64,000 bases of DNA from Chenopodium formosanum (taxonomy: Eukaryota > Streptophyta > Magnoliopsida > Caryophyllales > Amaranthaceae): contig CM044856.1 in assembly GCA_024500155.1 (NCBI GenBank), positions 49,166,303-49,230,302 of the forward strand, read 5' to 3'. Both the position numbers and the translations under genes were made by a program. Positions 33,237-44,010 of the stretch are shown here, one piece after another. Below the pieces are notes generated by a model. That model was not told the origin of the DNA. It did no database searches and saw nothing but the letters and a program-made list of their open reading frames with translations. Each line of letters begins with the position of its first letter. Position 1 is the first letter of the stretch.

Positions 33237-34833
33237 TGATGAGTGTCATTTATGTCACTCATAGCGTAGTCTTTTAGGATGATTTCATCCCTTTTTCACG
33301 CTTTGTTGTCTTGTTTTTGGTCCGTTTTCCTTTAGTTCCTCTCTTTCCTTCTTTCTTTGTGTTTTTCTTGTTTTCTTCGTGTTTTCGTTTTATATGGCCC
33401 TTTTTCCCTTTTATCCTTTCCTTTGTTTGCTCTTGTAGGTACCTAGGAATTGTCTTTGCAAAGAGATGAAGATAAGCTATATTGACTACGCAAGAAGGAA
33501 GCAATCTTCTTGTAGAGGGCTCAGAGAGGGCTTGGAGAGGGCATCAACCTTTTCCAGTTGCCGCGGGCGCGGGTCCTGTAGGCCGCGGGCGCGGGATGTG
33601 TTGCACCAAATTAGCCAAAATCGACCAAGAACTCTCCGCGGTCTGGCGGCGGGCTCCCCGCTGGCGCGGGTAGACAGGAGATAGAACTCCAGATTAGAGA
33701 GAACGCGGGCCTCTAATTATTCTTTAGGAGCAGGGGATTCGCCGCGCCCTTGCCGCGGGTGTTGCCCAGACAGCCCGCAGAGTTTGTTATGGGTTTCGTA
33801 CCAATTTTCCCGCGAACGCAGGATTCCGTAGAGAGAGAGTGGGGAACCTGTTTTCCTTCTTTGCCTATAAATACACTTGTTATTCCTTTTTGAAAACTAA
33901 CTTTTAGATAACTTTCATTAGCTTAGTTTTAGAGAGGGAAGTTAGAGAGAAGTTCTTGGATTTGGATTTGTATTTCAACATTGGTTCAATTGTGCTTGGA
34001 TTTTTTCATCTTCAATCATTAATATTAGTGAGTATCTCTTCTTTTAGTTCTTCTCTTTACTTGTTTGTCTTAGATTCATGTTTGATTGTTTGATTTCCTT
34101 AGATTTGAATTTGATATTGTAGTTGATATTGTTTTCTCTTGATTTTGATTTAGAATGAAGATCAATGCAATTTCTAGTGATTTGTTCTTGAGTTACCCCA
34201 TGATAAGTGAGTAGATTAGTTGCTAGGGAGAAGGGTAAGCATGCTTGATTGATAATTTTTGCTAGTTGATGATCATTGATTGATTGAATTGTTGCAATTA
34301 AATTGGTTGACATAGTTTTGCATGTGATTAATTAGATTATGAGTGATCAACCTAAAAGATTAATCTGGATTGCATTGTAATTCTTAATGACATGAACCAT
34401 CAATTTGAGAATTGTTTTAATTGATTGAGTTTGATTGTGATTTTCCTTGATTAGCCATTCATAGTTACCCCTAGCTTGGCCTCTAGGAGATAGCTTTTGA
34501 ATTTTTTTGATTGCTACCATTGTTTGTCCTTTGAAATGCTTGAATCAATTGAATGAACTATCAATTAGCATGATTATTGAACTTGCATGTGGAATCTACA
34601 TCCCTAGTGTTTAGTTTCTTAAATTACTTTCAATCTAGCTTTGTTACCATAGTACCAAACATTTTCTCACTACAATCTTCGAAGTAGCTTGATTTAGGCT
34701 AAAGTTGATACCGAATCACTCCTTTGGGTTTGACCCTATACTTGCCTTATACTCGTACTAGGTTTGTTTAGGTTGTTATAAATTGTGTTTGATCTAGGGA
34801 TAGACAATTGACGACACATTTATTCCTCTATCA
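33237..34833 (+). repeat. Athila 3' LTR
   Basis: Partner of 21731-23326. Starts TGATGAGTGTCATTTATGTC, ends CCTCTATCA, followed by AGGAC. TATA box at 33866-33873. Differs from the 5' copy by many substitutions and by an insertion before GTGGGGAACCTG. Confidence 0.95.
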
Positions 34834-34838
34834 AGGAC

Positions 34839-35383
34839 TTTGCTTATTTGACTCATTAATTGTGTTAGACTTTTTGTATATATATTTATGATTACCATGT
34901 TTATTTTTAGCTTCGCATTTTTTATTTTTCATTTATGTGCATGTGAGTGTGAAAATCATGACTAAGTTTTGCGCAAAAAATTTATGTCATTTTTATTAAC
35001 AATGGAGGGTAACCGAATTTCTCCCCTAGAAAGAAAAAATGAAAAATAAAAATAGAGTTTGACCAAAATAAGCTTAAATTTAAATAAACTCAAGATGATC
35101 AACTATGGCACAAGTATTTGCAATAAGATTGATAAAACCGTAAAATTGTAGTATAAAAGTAAGTCAAAGTCGAAAAAAACTTGGTTAGCATAGCATGCGA
35201 GGCTGGCGTGACACACACCTAACTGTCGCGATGCGTGATTTGTGTTGCATGGCGCTATACTTATTTTTTCAAATCTTAATAAGATTCGGTTTGCGCCAAA
35301 TTTGTGCATAAATATCCCCTAAATATGCTGATTCGGTATAGTTGAACAAATTAAAAATATTTTCTAGATTTTATTTCTTAATC
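34839..35383 (+). promoter_or_regulatory. Spacer and probable promoter of antisense gene 2, element C
   Basis: Holds the GCGCAAAAAATTTATGTC motif shared with elements A and B, then GGCGC-type words (GCATGGCGCTATAC near 35250; TTTGCGCCAAA near 35290), a TATA-like CATAAATAT at 35308-35316, and the ATG at 35384. Confidence 0.4.
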
Positions 35384-37200
35384 ATGTCTAAGAGTTTTAG
35401 CGATTTCACCCGTGAGTGGTGCCAGTCTCTAACCGCTAAGGAGAGAAAAGAGCTTGACTTTTTTCACTTGAGGGGTATATATGGTATAAAGGGGGTAGAT
35501 CTTGACATATACAACATATCGCCCTAGAGTGTTGGAATTCAGATTCTCATTGCTGTAGACTTGGTTATGATGAAATTTGTCCTTTTTCCAGAAGAATTTG
35601 GTTCCATTCTAGGATTCCCTTCCCTTAATCTTACAATAATTCCTAAAGTAAGCGATTATTATTACTACAAAGATTATGAGAATTTCCTTAACCTCAAGGA
35701 TCAGGATTGAAAGATATATATAGTGCATAAGAACGTAGTTAACTTGAAGGAATTTGCACGTGTTAATTTTGACAGACCACGCTCCGAATCTTTTCATGTT
35801 TATAGGAGGAGAGACTTTCTTTTTTGCATGTTAAACTAATATCTGCTCACTAGTGGTAATATTCACAAGGGCCAAGCTATTTCAGAATATGTCATAAAGC
35901 AAATTGAATCAGGTAGAAATCCAATGCCTTTGATCGTTGGAGAAACCATGCTTGGTAATCCTGCGGTAATTCCTAAAGTAAGCGAGTATTATTTTAAAGA
36001 TTTTGAGCGTTTCCTTAACCTTAAGGATAAGAACTTGAAAGATAAAGTGCATGGGAATGTAGTTAATTTGAAGGAATTTGCACGTTTCTATTTTGACAGG
36101 CCACGCTCTGAATCTTTACATGTTTATAGGAGGAGAGCCTTCCTTTTTTGCATGTTAAACCAATATCTGCTCACTAGTGGTAATATTCATGAGGGGCCAA
36201 GCTATTTTAGCATATGTCATAAACCAAATTAAATTAGGTATAAATTTAATGCCCTCGATTGTTGGAGAAACCATGCTTGGTTTGGATGAATTAAAAAAGA
36301 ATCCAAAAATACCTCTTTGAGGTTCTCCAATATTATTACCGGTATAAAATTAAAACTTTTAATTACTATATAACTTTGTATAGTAATAATAATTATTTGC
36401 ATTGAATTTTTGCAGACGTGGCTAATGGAGAGGCTTGAATTAATTAGCCCTCATGACAATGTTGATAACTATACACCAAATTTATTTGTAAGACGAAAGA
36501 AAAGCTTTTCCATAATGATGGGCCACCGGGAGTGGATTAGGATCTGTAAACCTTGCGACTTTGCCATCAAGTGGGTCGTTCCTTGGTAGAAAATTGAGAA
36601 GATGGTTGGTGTCAATAGTCAACCCATTTGTAATCTTCATAGCTAGTCAAAGTTGACTTTTTATTACCCTACTAGGGTAAGAAGGCAATATGGTCTTTCT
36701 TAAACTGTTCCATCTGGCGATCTTCTTCGTCTCTATGAATTTCACGTTTCACAAGATATAGAGAGATTTGATGATTATTGGTATTCTAGACCTTTATGGG
36801 AAGTTGTTACCTAAAAGGTCCCACCTTCCTTGTCTAGGGATATGACGCAATGGCTACTTGGTAGATCTTAAAAGGATAAGAACAAAGCTCAGCATCCGAG
36901 TAAGACCAATGTGAAATACCGCGTAGGGGATAAAAAAATTCCTCATAAGGAGCGTTTGGGGTGAAAGAGTTGAAAAAGACTCTTGTCATGCCTAAGAAGA
37001 AAAGTTCTACTAAGAGAAAAGAGAAAAGAAAAGCTGACTCTACAGAAAAGAAAGTGTGGGTTGAAAAGAAGCACGGTGTTATGGCTATTGGAGAAAATAT
37101 CAACACCAGATTGAGTGTAGATCTTCCAAATGATGCTTACTAGAAAATGTGATGGATGATGAAGAGGAAGCGGACAAGAATTGGAAAAGAGCTAGAAAAG
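35384..37200 (+). pseudogene. Antisense accessory gene 2 of Tat element C (PMD/DUF7745-like)
   Basis: ATG at 35384 (MSKSFSDFTREWCQSLTAKE). Then PEEFGSILGFPSL, NVVNLKEFARVNFDRPRSES, RRRDFLFCMLN.YLLTSGNI and PMPLIVGETMLGLDELKK, then GSPILLP joined across a GT-AG intron (36342-36415, 74 bp) to TWLMERLELISPHDNVD. The order resembles accessory proteins of Tat/Ogre elements annotated as DUF7745 or plant-mobile-domain-like: an N-terminal helix-rich part and an LLxxWLxER block. The C-terminus is Lys-rich (KKKSSTKRKEKRKADSTEKK). A 330-bp internal duplication and several stops (35525, 35707) break it. Function unknown. Confidence 0.55.
35639..36298 (+). repeat. 330-bp tandem duplication inside antisense gene 2
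   Basis: ATTCCTAAAGTAAGCGA begins at 35639 and again at 35969, 330 bp later; both units run through AGGAGGAGAG and end with GTTGGAGAAACCATGCTTGG (35936 and 36261). The original step is a multiple of three; later small indels broke the frame. The second unit is the more intact. Confidence 0.9.
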
Positions 37201-37639
37201 AGAAGATAGATTAGAGCATTGTTTTACTTTCAACTTATTAGAAAGTTTTAATTTTAAGTAAATTTTATTTGTAAGCTTTATTTAAAATTCCACCAATATA
37301 ATGTAATTTTTACTTTATTTTATTAATGCAATTTTCAGCTTTTTTGAATTAAACTAACTTGTACATTAAAGTTTTAATTAAAGTAATGAAAACGTCTTGA
37401 ATTTTTCCGAGAATTATTCGAGTAAGGAAGTCGAAAATTTTCGAAAAACACCGGAATTTTCCCAGATTGATGCAGAACTTCTAGTCTTGCGAATTTTTAA
37501 CTTGTCGCAGTACGATGTGCTTGTCGCAAAGCACTTCTTCCTGTCGCTGTGCGACAACTACGACGCATCGCGCAGGACTTAATTCTGGCGCGCCAATTGC
37601 TCTGTTGATGACGAATCCTTTCCTAAGGAATCAGGCCAA
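37201..37639. other. Convergent 3' region between antisense gene 2 and pol
   Basis: AT-rich 3' untranslated sequence, then a patch of TGTCGC / GCGACA words (37500-37590). AAGGAATCAGGCCAAACGTAG at 37626 is shared with element B (53478). No gene. Confidence 0.5.
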
Positions 37640-38138
37640 ACGTAGCTCCGTCGAGTATCCTAATCAAGTAACTGTGGGTAGTATTTCTTATGTTGATCAA
37701 GATTTGTCATATTAGAGAATTCATTGCCATCCATATCAGTTAGTTTTGCGGCGCCACTCGATAAAATAGTTTTGACAACGTATGGTCCGAACCAATTAGG
37801 CTTAAATTTCCTCTTGGGTCTAGAATATTCTTCTTTAATGCTTTTAACACCAAGTCTCCTACCTTGATGTTTCTTGTCTTGACCTTCTTGTTAAAGTATC
37901 TAGCCATACGAGTTTGGTAGCATTAAGTATTATGTAGATATTCCAGTCATTTTTCATTAAGTAGAATTAGCTCCTCATATCTTTCTCTAGTCTATTCGAC
38001 TTCATCGAGTTTACTTTACAACGCAATGTGTAGGGAAGGTATTTCTAGCTCTCAGGTTGTACGACATCAATTCGATAAACTAATGTGAATGACGAATTTC
38101 CTGTTGATGAGCGAATTGATGTACGGTAACCCAAAGGA
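37640..38138 (-). pseudogene. Tat integrase, C-terminal part (element C)
   Basis: Minus-strand text: GYRTSIRSSTGNSSFTLVYR, then across a shift SKLDEVE.TRERYEELILLN, TRMARYFNKKVKTRNIKVGD, LVLKSIKEEYSRPKRKFKPN and WFGPYVVKTILSSGAAKLTD. This is the part after the catalytic Glu plus the DNA-binding tail. The core that should lie upstream is absent: the sequence passes straight into an Athila-type LTR at 38139. Confidence 0.85.
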
Positions 38139-39579
38139 ACGATAATATTCAAGCGTTTTCAATTATGGGCGCCTAAGCTAGGTTAAAGACAAAGATAAAG
38201 AGAGAACACTAACAACTAACAGAACGAAACCAAACAAATAAATCACTAGGGAATGGAGATCAACGAGTAATCATGACAATGTAGAAACTCAGGAAAAACA
38301 TGCAAGTAAATGGTTGCGAAGACTAATGGTAAGAGAAATCAAAAGAGCTCGACAATCTATCTCCTAGAGATCTAAATAGAGCTAACTACGAGGGACTCAA
38401 ATTATGAACATCACTAACCAAGCTCAATCGACAATTGTGAGCTACAAATCAATGGTCTGTGTCAATGTAGACTCACAATGAAATCTATCATAATTCTCAA
38501 GGCCTAATCGAATTACACACATGCATAATTTCCATTAATCACTTTAATCTCAGCAATTAAACAGCACAATTCCCAAATTAAGAACAATTAATCAATCACC
38601 CAAATTTTACCCAATCCCTAGCCAAACAACTACTCTAATATTATAATCTAATCAACGATTAACTAAGGAAATCAAGAATCAACAATGTATGAAGAATAAC
38701 TACACAAATCAAGTATTAAACATCAAAATCAATCCAAACAAACAAGAATATTAAACAAAGCAATAAAATGAGATAGAGTTAGAAATGCTCATATATAATA
38801 GAGAAGATCTTCAGCACAATTGTAACCATTGAATCTTCAATCTCTCAATCCCCATTGAAATTCCTAACTTTCTCTCTCTAAATCTATTCCTAAACTAACC
38901 CTAAAACTAGAGAGAGAAGCTCTTAACTAAGCTAAGAATATGATCAAAAGTCAATATAAAACTACCTACAAAAATCGGTTACAAAGGTCTAAATAGGAGG
39001 CGCAAAACGAAGCCGAGATAAAACATCAACCCAGGGAGGCGTGCCCGCGTGGTTGGACTGCGCGCCCGCGCCCATGGGTTGCGCGCTCGTGCTCTTCTAG
39101 GTTTCTTTTGTTCTTTTCGAGGCTTCGTGCAGTTGCTAATGGCTTTGAACGAGTGTACCAAATGATTATGCTAGACACCAAAGATGGCAAATTCAAAGGA
39201 GCTTGATGGTGGGTTCAACACCGCATCTTTATGAGAGCACAACTTTAGAGTGCAAGAGTTAAAACATGGAGAATCCACTCCCTTGTACCTTGTGGTTCCC
39301 CAATGTTATAAGGTTGCTCCAAATGCATCTTCTAACTTAGAAAACCATCAACATCAAAATCCGAACCTCCTACAATACCTACAACCACGAAAAGAGAACA
39401 AATAAAGGAGAAAACACTAGAAAAACAATCAAAATGCACAAAGCCACAAATTAAGAGAGAAAAGGTAAAACAAAGAGCAAAAGCATGACACTAAGCATTC
39501 ATTAAGAAATAAAGCTATGAAAAGAAGGTAAAAACAACCTAAATATTCATTAAATGGGTGCCATTAATGACACCCATCA
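38139..39579 (-). repeat. Truncated Athila-type LTR inside the Tat integrase
   Basis: Minus-strand LTR beginning TGATGGGTGTCATTAATGG (39579 downward), homologous to 58670-60207. Its own start is intact, but about 106 bp of its other end are lost, with the join near ACCCAAAGG at 38140. The flanking integrase is not continuous across it (zinc finger on one side, post-core part on the other), so a deletion removed the integrase core and the LTR end together. A GC-rich island sits at 39030-39100. Confidence 0.85.
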
Positions 39580-40206
39580 GAGGAACATGATGCAAGTTAG
39601 CGTATATTTGGCATTTAGGACACCTTTTTACATAGTGTTAACAAAGTCCTTATTCATGGTAGTCCAATAATATCCTTCGCGCATTATCTTTCGGAATAGC
39701 ATCTTGCCATCAACATGAGTTCCAAATACTCCTTCGTGGATTATTCTCATTATCCTTTGGGCTTCCTTTTTACCTACACATAAAAGAGCTCGACCTTTAG
39801 GTACCCTTTTGTGTAGCTCATTGTCTATGTGTACATATTGGGAAGCCCAAAGACTTAATGCTCATTTTTCTCTTTTTTCACTATTGAGTGGATATTCTCC
39901 TTTAATGACATAGTTGAGGATGTCTGTATACCAAGGTTCTTCTTCTTCTTCTTCTTCTTCTTCTTGAACTACTTCATCGTCTTCTATTTCTTGAATGTAA
40001 GCATGTTTATGTCTCTTGTCTATCGTCAAAGGCATTTGCTCAATTTCTGTGGGAATTCTAACCATTGAGGCTAGCCTTGCAAAAGCATCAACAAATTGAT
40101 TTTCCTCACTTGGTAGATATGTGTATTCTACCTTTTCTTACTGATTAGTGAGAGTTTCCAGATATGTTATGTAAGGGCCAACCTTTCGCTCCTTAATTTC
40201 CACCTT
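39580..40206 (-). pseudogene. Tat integrase, N-terminal part (element C)
   Basis: Minus-strand text: ASMVRIPTEIEQMPLTIDKR, an acidic run of about eight Glu (from a TTC repeat at 39945-39966), PWYTDILNYVIKGEYPLNSE, a stop at 39859, VPKGRALLCVGKKEAQRIMR, IIHEGVFGTHVDGKMLFRKI and MREGYYWTTMNKD. The two His of the HHCC finger (IIHEG...GTHVD) are visible; the Cys pair is disrupted by a shift. Ends abruptly at the LTR. Confidence 0.8.
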
Positions 40207-41136
40207 TTGGAAATTCGGTTAAAGATTAAAGAAGAATCTCCGAATATTCGAAGTTTCTTTACTCCCAATGCCAAAGCTGTTTTGAGGCCTACCACGCATG
40301 CTTCATATTCTGCAGCATTGTTGGTAATGTTAAAATCTAACTTTATGGATATTGGGACATATTCCTCTTTAGGTGATACTAATAATACTCCTACACCACA
40401 ACCCTTTTAGTTTGATGCTCCATCAAAGTATAACGTCTAAGTATCATCTTCTGTAAGCATTAAATCTTTGTCTGGAAACTCATTTTCATGTATAGGCATC
40501 AAATCATCTATTGGGAAATCTTCTGAAAAGTACGAGACCATTGATCCTTTGATAGCCTTTTGGGGCATAAATCATACATCAAATTGAGCTAAGTTGACTA
40601 TCCATCTTGATATTCACCCATTAAGTATAGATTTCTCTAAGAGATACTTTAGTTGATCCATCCGAGATACTACATAGACTTTATGAACGAGCATGTTGTG
40701 TCTTAACTTGGTCATGGCCCACACTAATGCGAGACACAATTTCTCAAGTGGTGTGTAGCGTACTTCATACTCGAGCATCTTTTTGCTTAAGTAGTAGATG
40801 ACGTTTTCTTTTCCTTCTACTTCTTGTTCAAGCATAGTCCCCATTGTCTCTTTGGTGACTATTAAATATTACCTAAGAGGGATTCTTGGGAGCATAGGTG
40901 GTAGTATGAGAGGATTATTGAGATAGGATTTAATCTTCTCAATGGCTTTATTGAATTCATCGTCTAATATTACTGGCATGTTCTTCTTTAGTTTCTTGAA
41001 TATTGGTTCACATATCGTGGTTAACTTAGATATGAACCTACTTATGTATTGCAACTAGCCAATGAATCCTCAAATTTGTTTCTCAGTCTTGGGCGGTGTC
41101 TTTGTCATGATTTCTTTAATCTTGGTTAAGTCTATC
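40207..41136 (-). pseudogene. Tat RT connection, RNase H and second (archaeal-type) RNase H
   Basis: 41054-40614 carries LQYISRFISKLTTICEPIFK, then the first RNase H (MGTMLEQEVEGKENVIYYLS, YTPLEKLCLALVWAMTKLRH, DQLKYLLEKSILNG). 40470-40207 carries a second RNase H: LYFDGASN, KGCGVGVLLVSPKEEYVPIS, NITNNAAEYEACVVGLKTAL and RIFGDSSLI supply D, E and D of the active site. A double RNase H with this archaeal-like second copy is the known hallmark of Tat elements and secures the lineage. Stops at 40612, 40457 and near 40412. Confidence 0.85.
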
Positions 41137-42337
41137 TCTATTCCTTAGAGCTAATGAAATATCCCAAGAGCTTTCCTAAGGTAACTCCAAAGGCACACGT
41201 AGATGGATTTAACCTCATGTTGTATTTCCTTAGCCTTTTGAAGAATTTTCTTAAGGCTACTAGATGTTCGGGATGATCTTTTGATTTTACAATCATATCA
41301 GCCACGTAGACTTTTACTTCTTTGTGCATCGTATCATCTAGTAAGACAGTCGTTGCACATGGGTATGTGGCACCCGCTTTTTTCAACCCAAATAGCATTA
41401 CCGTTTAATATTAAGTGCCCCATGGCTTTATGAATGTATTCTTTTCCATATCTTCCTCGGCCATTAGAATCTGGTTGTACCTCGCGTATCCATCCATAAA
41501 TGAGAGAAGCGCATGATTTGTTGTGGTATCTACTAAAATGTCAATGTGTGGTAAAGGGAAGTTATCCTTTGGACTTGCCTTATTTATATCTCTATAGTCG
41601 ACACACATTCTTACCCTTCCATCTTTCTTTTGAATATGCACCAAATTTGCAACCCATTCGGGATATTTAGATATCCTGATAAAACCTACGGCAATTTGTT
41701 TTTGAACTTCTTCTTTTATTTTAAAAGCTACGTTGGGTTTCATTTGTCGTAACTTTTGTTTTACAAGTTTCATTCCTTGAATTAGTGGTATTGTGTGTTG
41801 AGCTATTTCTTTATTCATTCATGCCATATCTTCATACGACCAAGCCAATACATCGTCAAATTCGTTTAGTAGATTAATTAAACTTGTTCTTTCTTCTTTA
41901 ATAAGAGTTAGTCCGATTTTAACTTCTCTTTTAACGTTTGAATCTTTTGAGATATCCACTGTTTCAGTGTCTTCTATTACTGGTGTTTTATTTTCATGTG
42001 TTTCCATTGCTTTAATTATTTCTTTTTCACTTTCTCTGTTATTTAAGCAATGCTTGTCATCTTGGGTTAAGGAATGACACGAGGAGTAAGCAAAGGAAGA
42101 CATATTATTGAATTCGGAAACCATTACATCAAATAAAGAAATTTGCATTGAGACTTGATTACTAACTATCCTAGGAGTAGGTGCTAAAGTAGAAGAACTA
42201 AGGAGAGATACTATAACTAAAGATTTTGAAGACTCGATAGGGGAAGAGTCACATTCAGACTTTGACTCAGACAACTCATCGAACATAGGTCTTTGTCCTG
42301 TTGTTATGGAAATTTTCCGTCCGATTTGTGTAATCAC
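41137..42337 (-). pseudogene. Tat reverse transcriptase (element C)
   Basis: Minus strand. Upstream linker LLNEFDDVLAWSYEDMA, a stop at 41819, then IPLIQGMKLVKQKLRQMKPN, RVRMCVDYRDINKASPKDNF, PLPHIDILVDTTTNHALLSF, MDGYARYNQILMAEEDMEKN, a break, FGLKKAGATY and KEVKVYVADMIVKSKDHPEH. The first catalytic Asp (FMDGY) is present. The YxDD motif reads YVAD (41297-41308), with Ala in place of an essential Asp, so this enzyme would be inactive even if the stops were ignored. Confidence 0.88.
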
Positions 42338-43500
42338 CTTAATAGTCTTTTTCCATCCCTGGACTAATCCCTCTGCCGGAGCGATAAGCTTTAAGGGGTC
42401 TAATCTCTAACTTTGTAGTGTTGTTTATATGAGTGCGGAGTTATGTTCGATATGTTTTGGCTCATTCTTCTCGTACCCAAAAGAAGTCTCATGACATTAA
42501 TAGTCAAAGCACGGAGGTGCTTTCTCCTCATAAATAGGAGTTAGGATATCATCTAAGAAGTGGAAATCAAGGAAGATTTTGAACCCAGGTTGTCTTATTC
42601 CATCTTTGACAAAGGGTTTGGGAAATTCATAGCATGGATAATCTTCACTCTCTCTTATGAATTATCCATATAGGGTGAGGGGGTATTGACCCATTAGGAT
42701 TGCTTTCTTTTGGGTACGAGCGTTTCTCGGATCATTAGCCTTTTCTCGAGCTTGCATATAGTCTTTCGGAGTTGGTTAAAAAGCAAGTCCAAAAGTGTTT
42801 AATATAAGAAGGCCAGGCAATTTTTTTTGCATTTCTACTCCTTTCTTCTTTCCTAGAGTCATTCTAGGAAAGTGTCCCTGTTTTTGGAGTATACCATTAA
42901 CTATCATATATGAATGGAAGTCATATCAAAGGGAATCCTTTCATCTTCTTCGATTGAGGAGACCTCTTCTGTGTTAAAGCCCCGTAGGTCTTCATCGTTG
43001 TTATTGTCTCCACATTCATGATAGGCTTATCAGTTTCCTTGATTCTTATTTGGGAAGCATCGATTGTAACATAAATTCCTCTAACTATGGACTTCACTTG
43101 TTGATGAAGAAATGAAGCAACGACCTTAAGGTCATGAAGCCAAGGGCGTCTCAAAAATAAGTTGAAAGATGCTTTGATATCTACCACTTAGAAAGTTGTA
43201 GCATGTTCTATAACTCCTGCTGTGACATTCATAGTAATAGTCCCAAGATCTTGGCGACGAGTGTTGTCATAAGCTCTTATTCCTTATGTGGAGGAAGACA
43301 AGTCTTCATATCTTATTCCCAACATCTTCACAGTTCGTAGTGGATAAACATTAATTGCTAACACATTTTCTAAATACGTCATTGGGACATTCATCCTCTT
43401 GTAGATTACTATGAGGTTTAAGGCCTTATTGTGTTTGTCACCTTCTTGAGGTAAGTCCTTGTTATAAAAAGTGATTAGAATGGTGGGACTTGGAAGATCA
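42338..43500 (-). pseudogene. Tat protease and protease-RT linker (element C)
   Basis: Minus-strand text: KALNLIVIYKRMNVPMTYLE, NVLAINVYPLRTVKMLG (where the family usually has a DNGSALN-type active site), RAYDNTRRQDLGTITMNVTA, then VDIKASFNLFLRRPWLHDLK and VASFLHQQVKSIV (43187-42921). The linker to RT (42920-42338) is coding-like (KDYMQAREKANDPRNARTQK, RQPGFKIFLDFHFLDDILTP) with scattered stops. The active-site Asp is replaced by Glu and the following residues are lost. Confidence 0.7.
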
Positions 43501-44010
43501 CTCGTGAATAAATTAGCTAATCCCTCATGAGTGGTTTTGAATCTATCCCTACTTTAGCCAAAATATCCATTACTGCAATTCAATATTCACTGGATGTGGC
43601 TAGTAGTTTCCATACATTAATTTCGACCTTAGTCTTTTTAAGTTGTTTGATAACATCGTTGTCTTTTATGATTGGTATGGAAACTTGTTGGGTAGTAGGG
43701 ATAGGTTGCGTAATGATGGGAGGTTGCACTCTCCCTGATCTAGTGAGGACATATTTGGATGAATCTTCTTCATCCCAAATGTCATCTACTAGGTATATTT
43801 TGGAAAGTGGGGTTTCTTACACATCTTTGAGGTAAAAATCCTCATCATCACTTTCCCAGACTCCATTGATGCTAACATCCCTTTCTGGTTGGATTTGGAC
43901 CAACTTCTTACTGTCAATTAATTTCTAGATTAGATCTTTGAATTTTAAACAGTGTTTAAATGTATGTCCTCCTGCTTGATGGTATGGACAATATCACCTA
44001 TCTGTCCTTT

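Larger units (their letters stand above)
21731..34833 (+). mobile_element. Complete Athila-lineage Ty3/gypsy element
   Basis: Two LTRs of almost equal length (21731-23326 and 33237-34833) flank gag, protease, RT, RNase H, integrase and a 3' extra ORF. AGGAC lies immediately outside both ends (21726-21730 and 34834-34838), a perfect 5-bp target duplication. The primer site fits tRNA-Asp, as in Athila. After the integrase come GTCGAGCTGACGACGTTAA and GGGAGGCAACCC, phrases I recognise from Athila elements. By eye the two LTRs differ about once every 10-20 bases with several indels, so the insertion is old; the coding region is riddled with stops. It landed in the spacer between the two antisense genes of Tat element C. 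Confidence 0.96.

Noticed and set aside
39945..39966. Glu-run in the Tat integrase as a functional acidic domain
   Set aside because: It comes from a simple TTC repeat and lies in a pseudogene.
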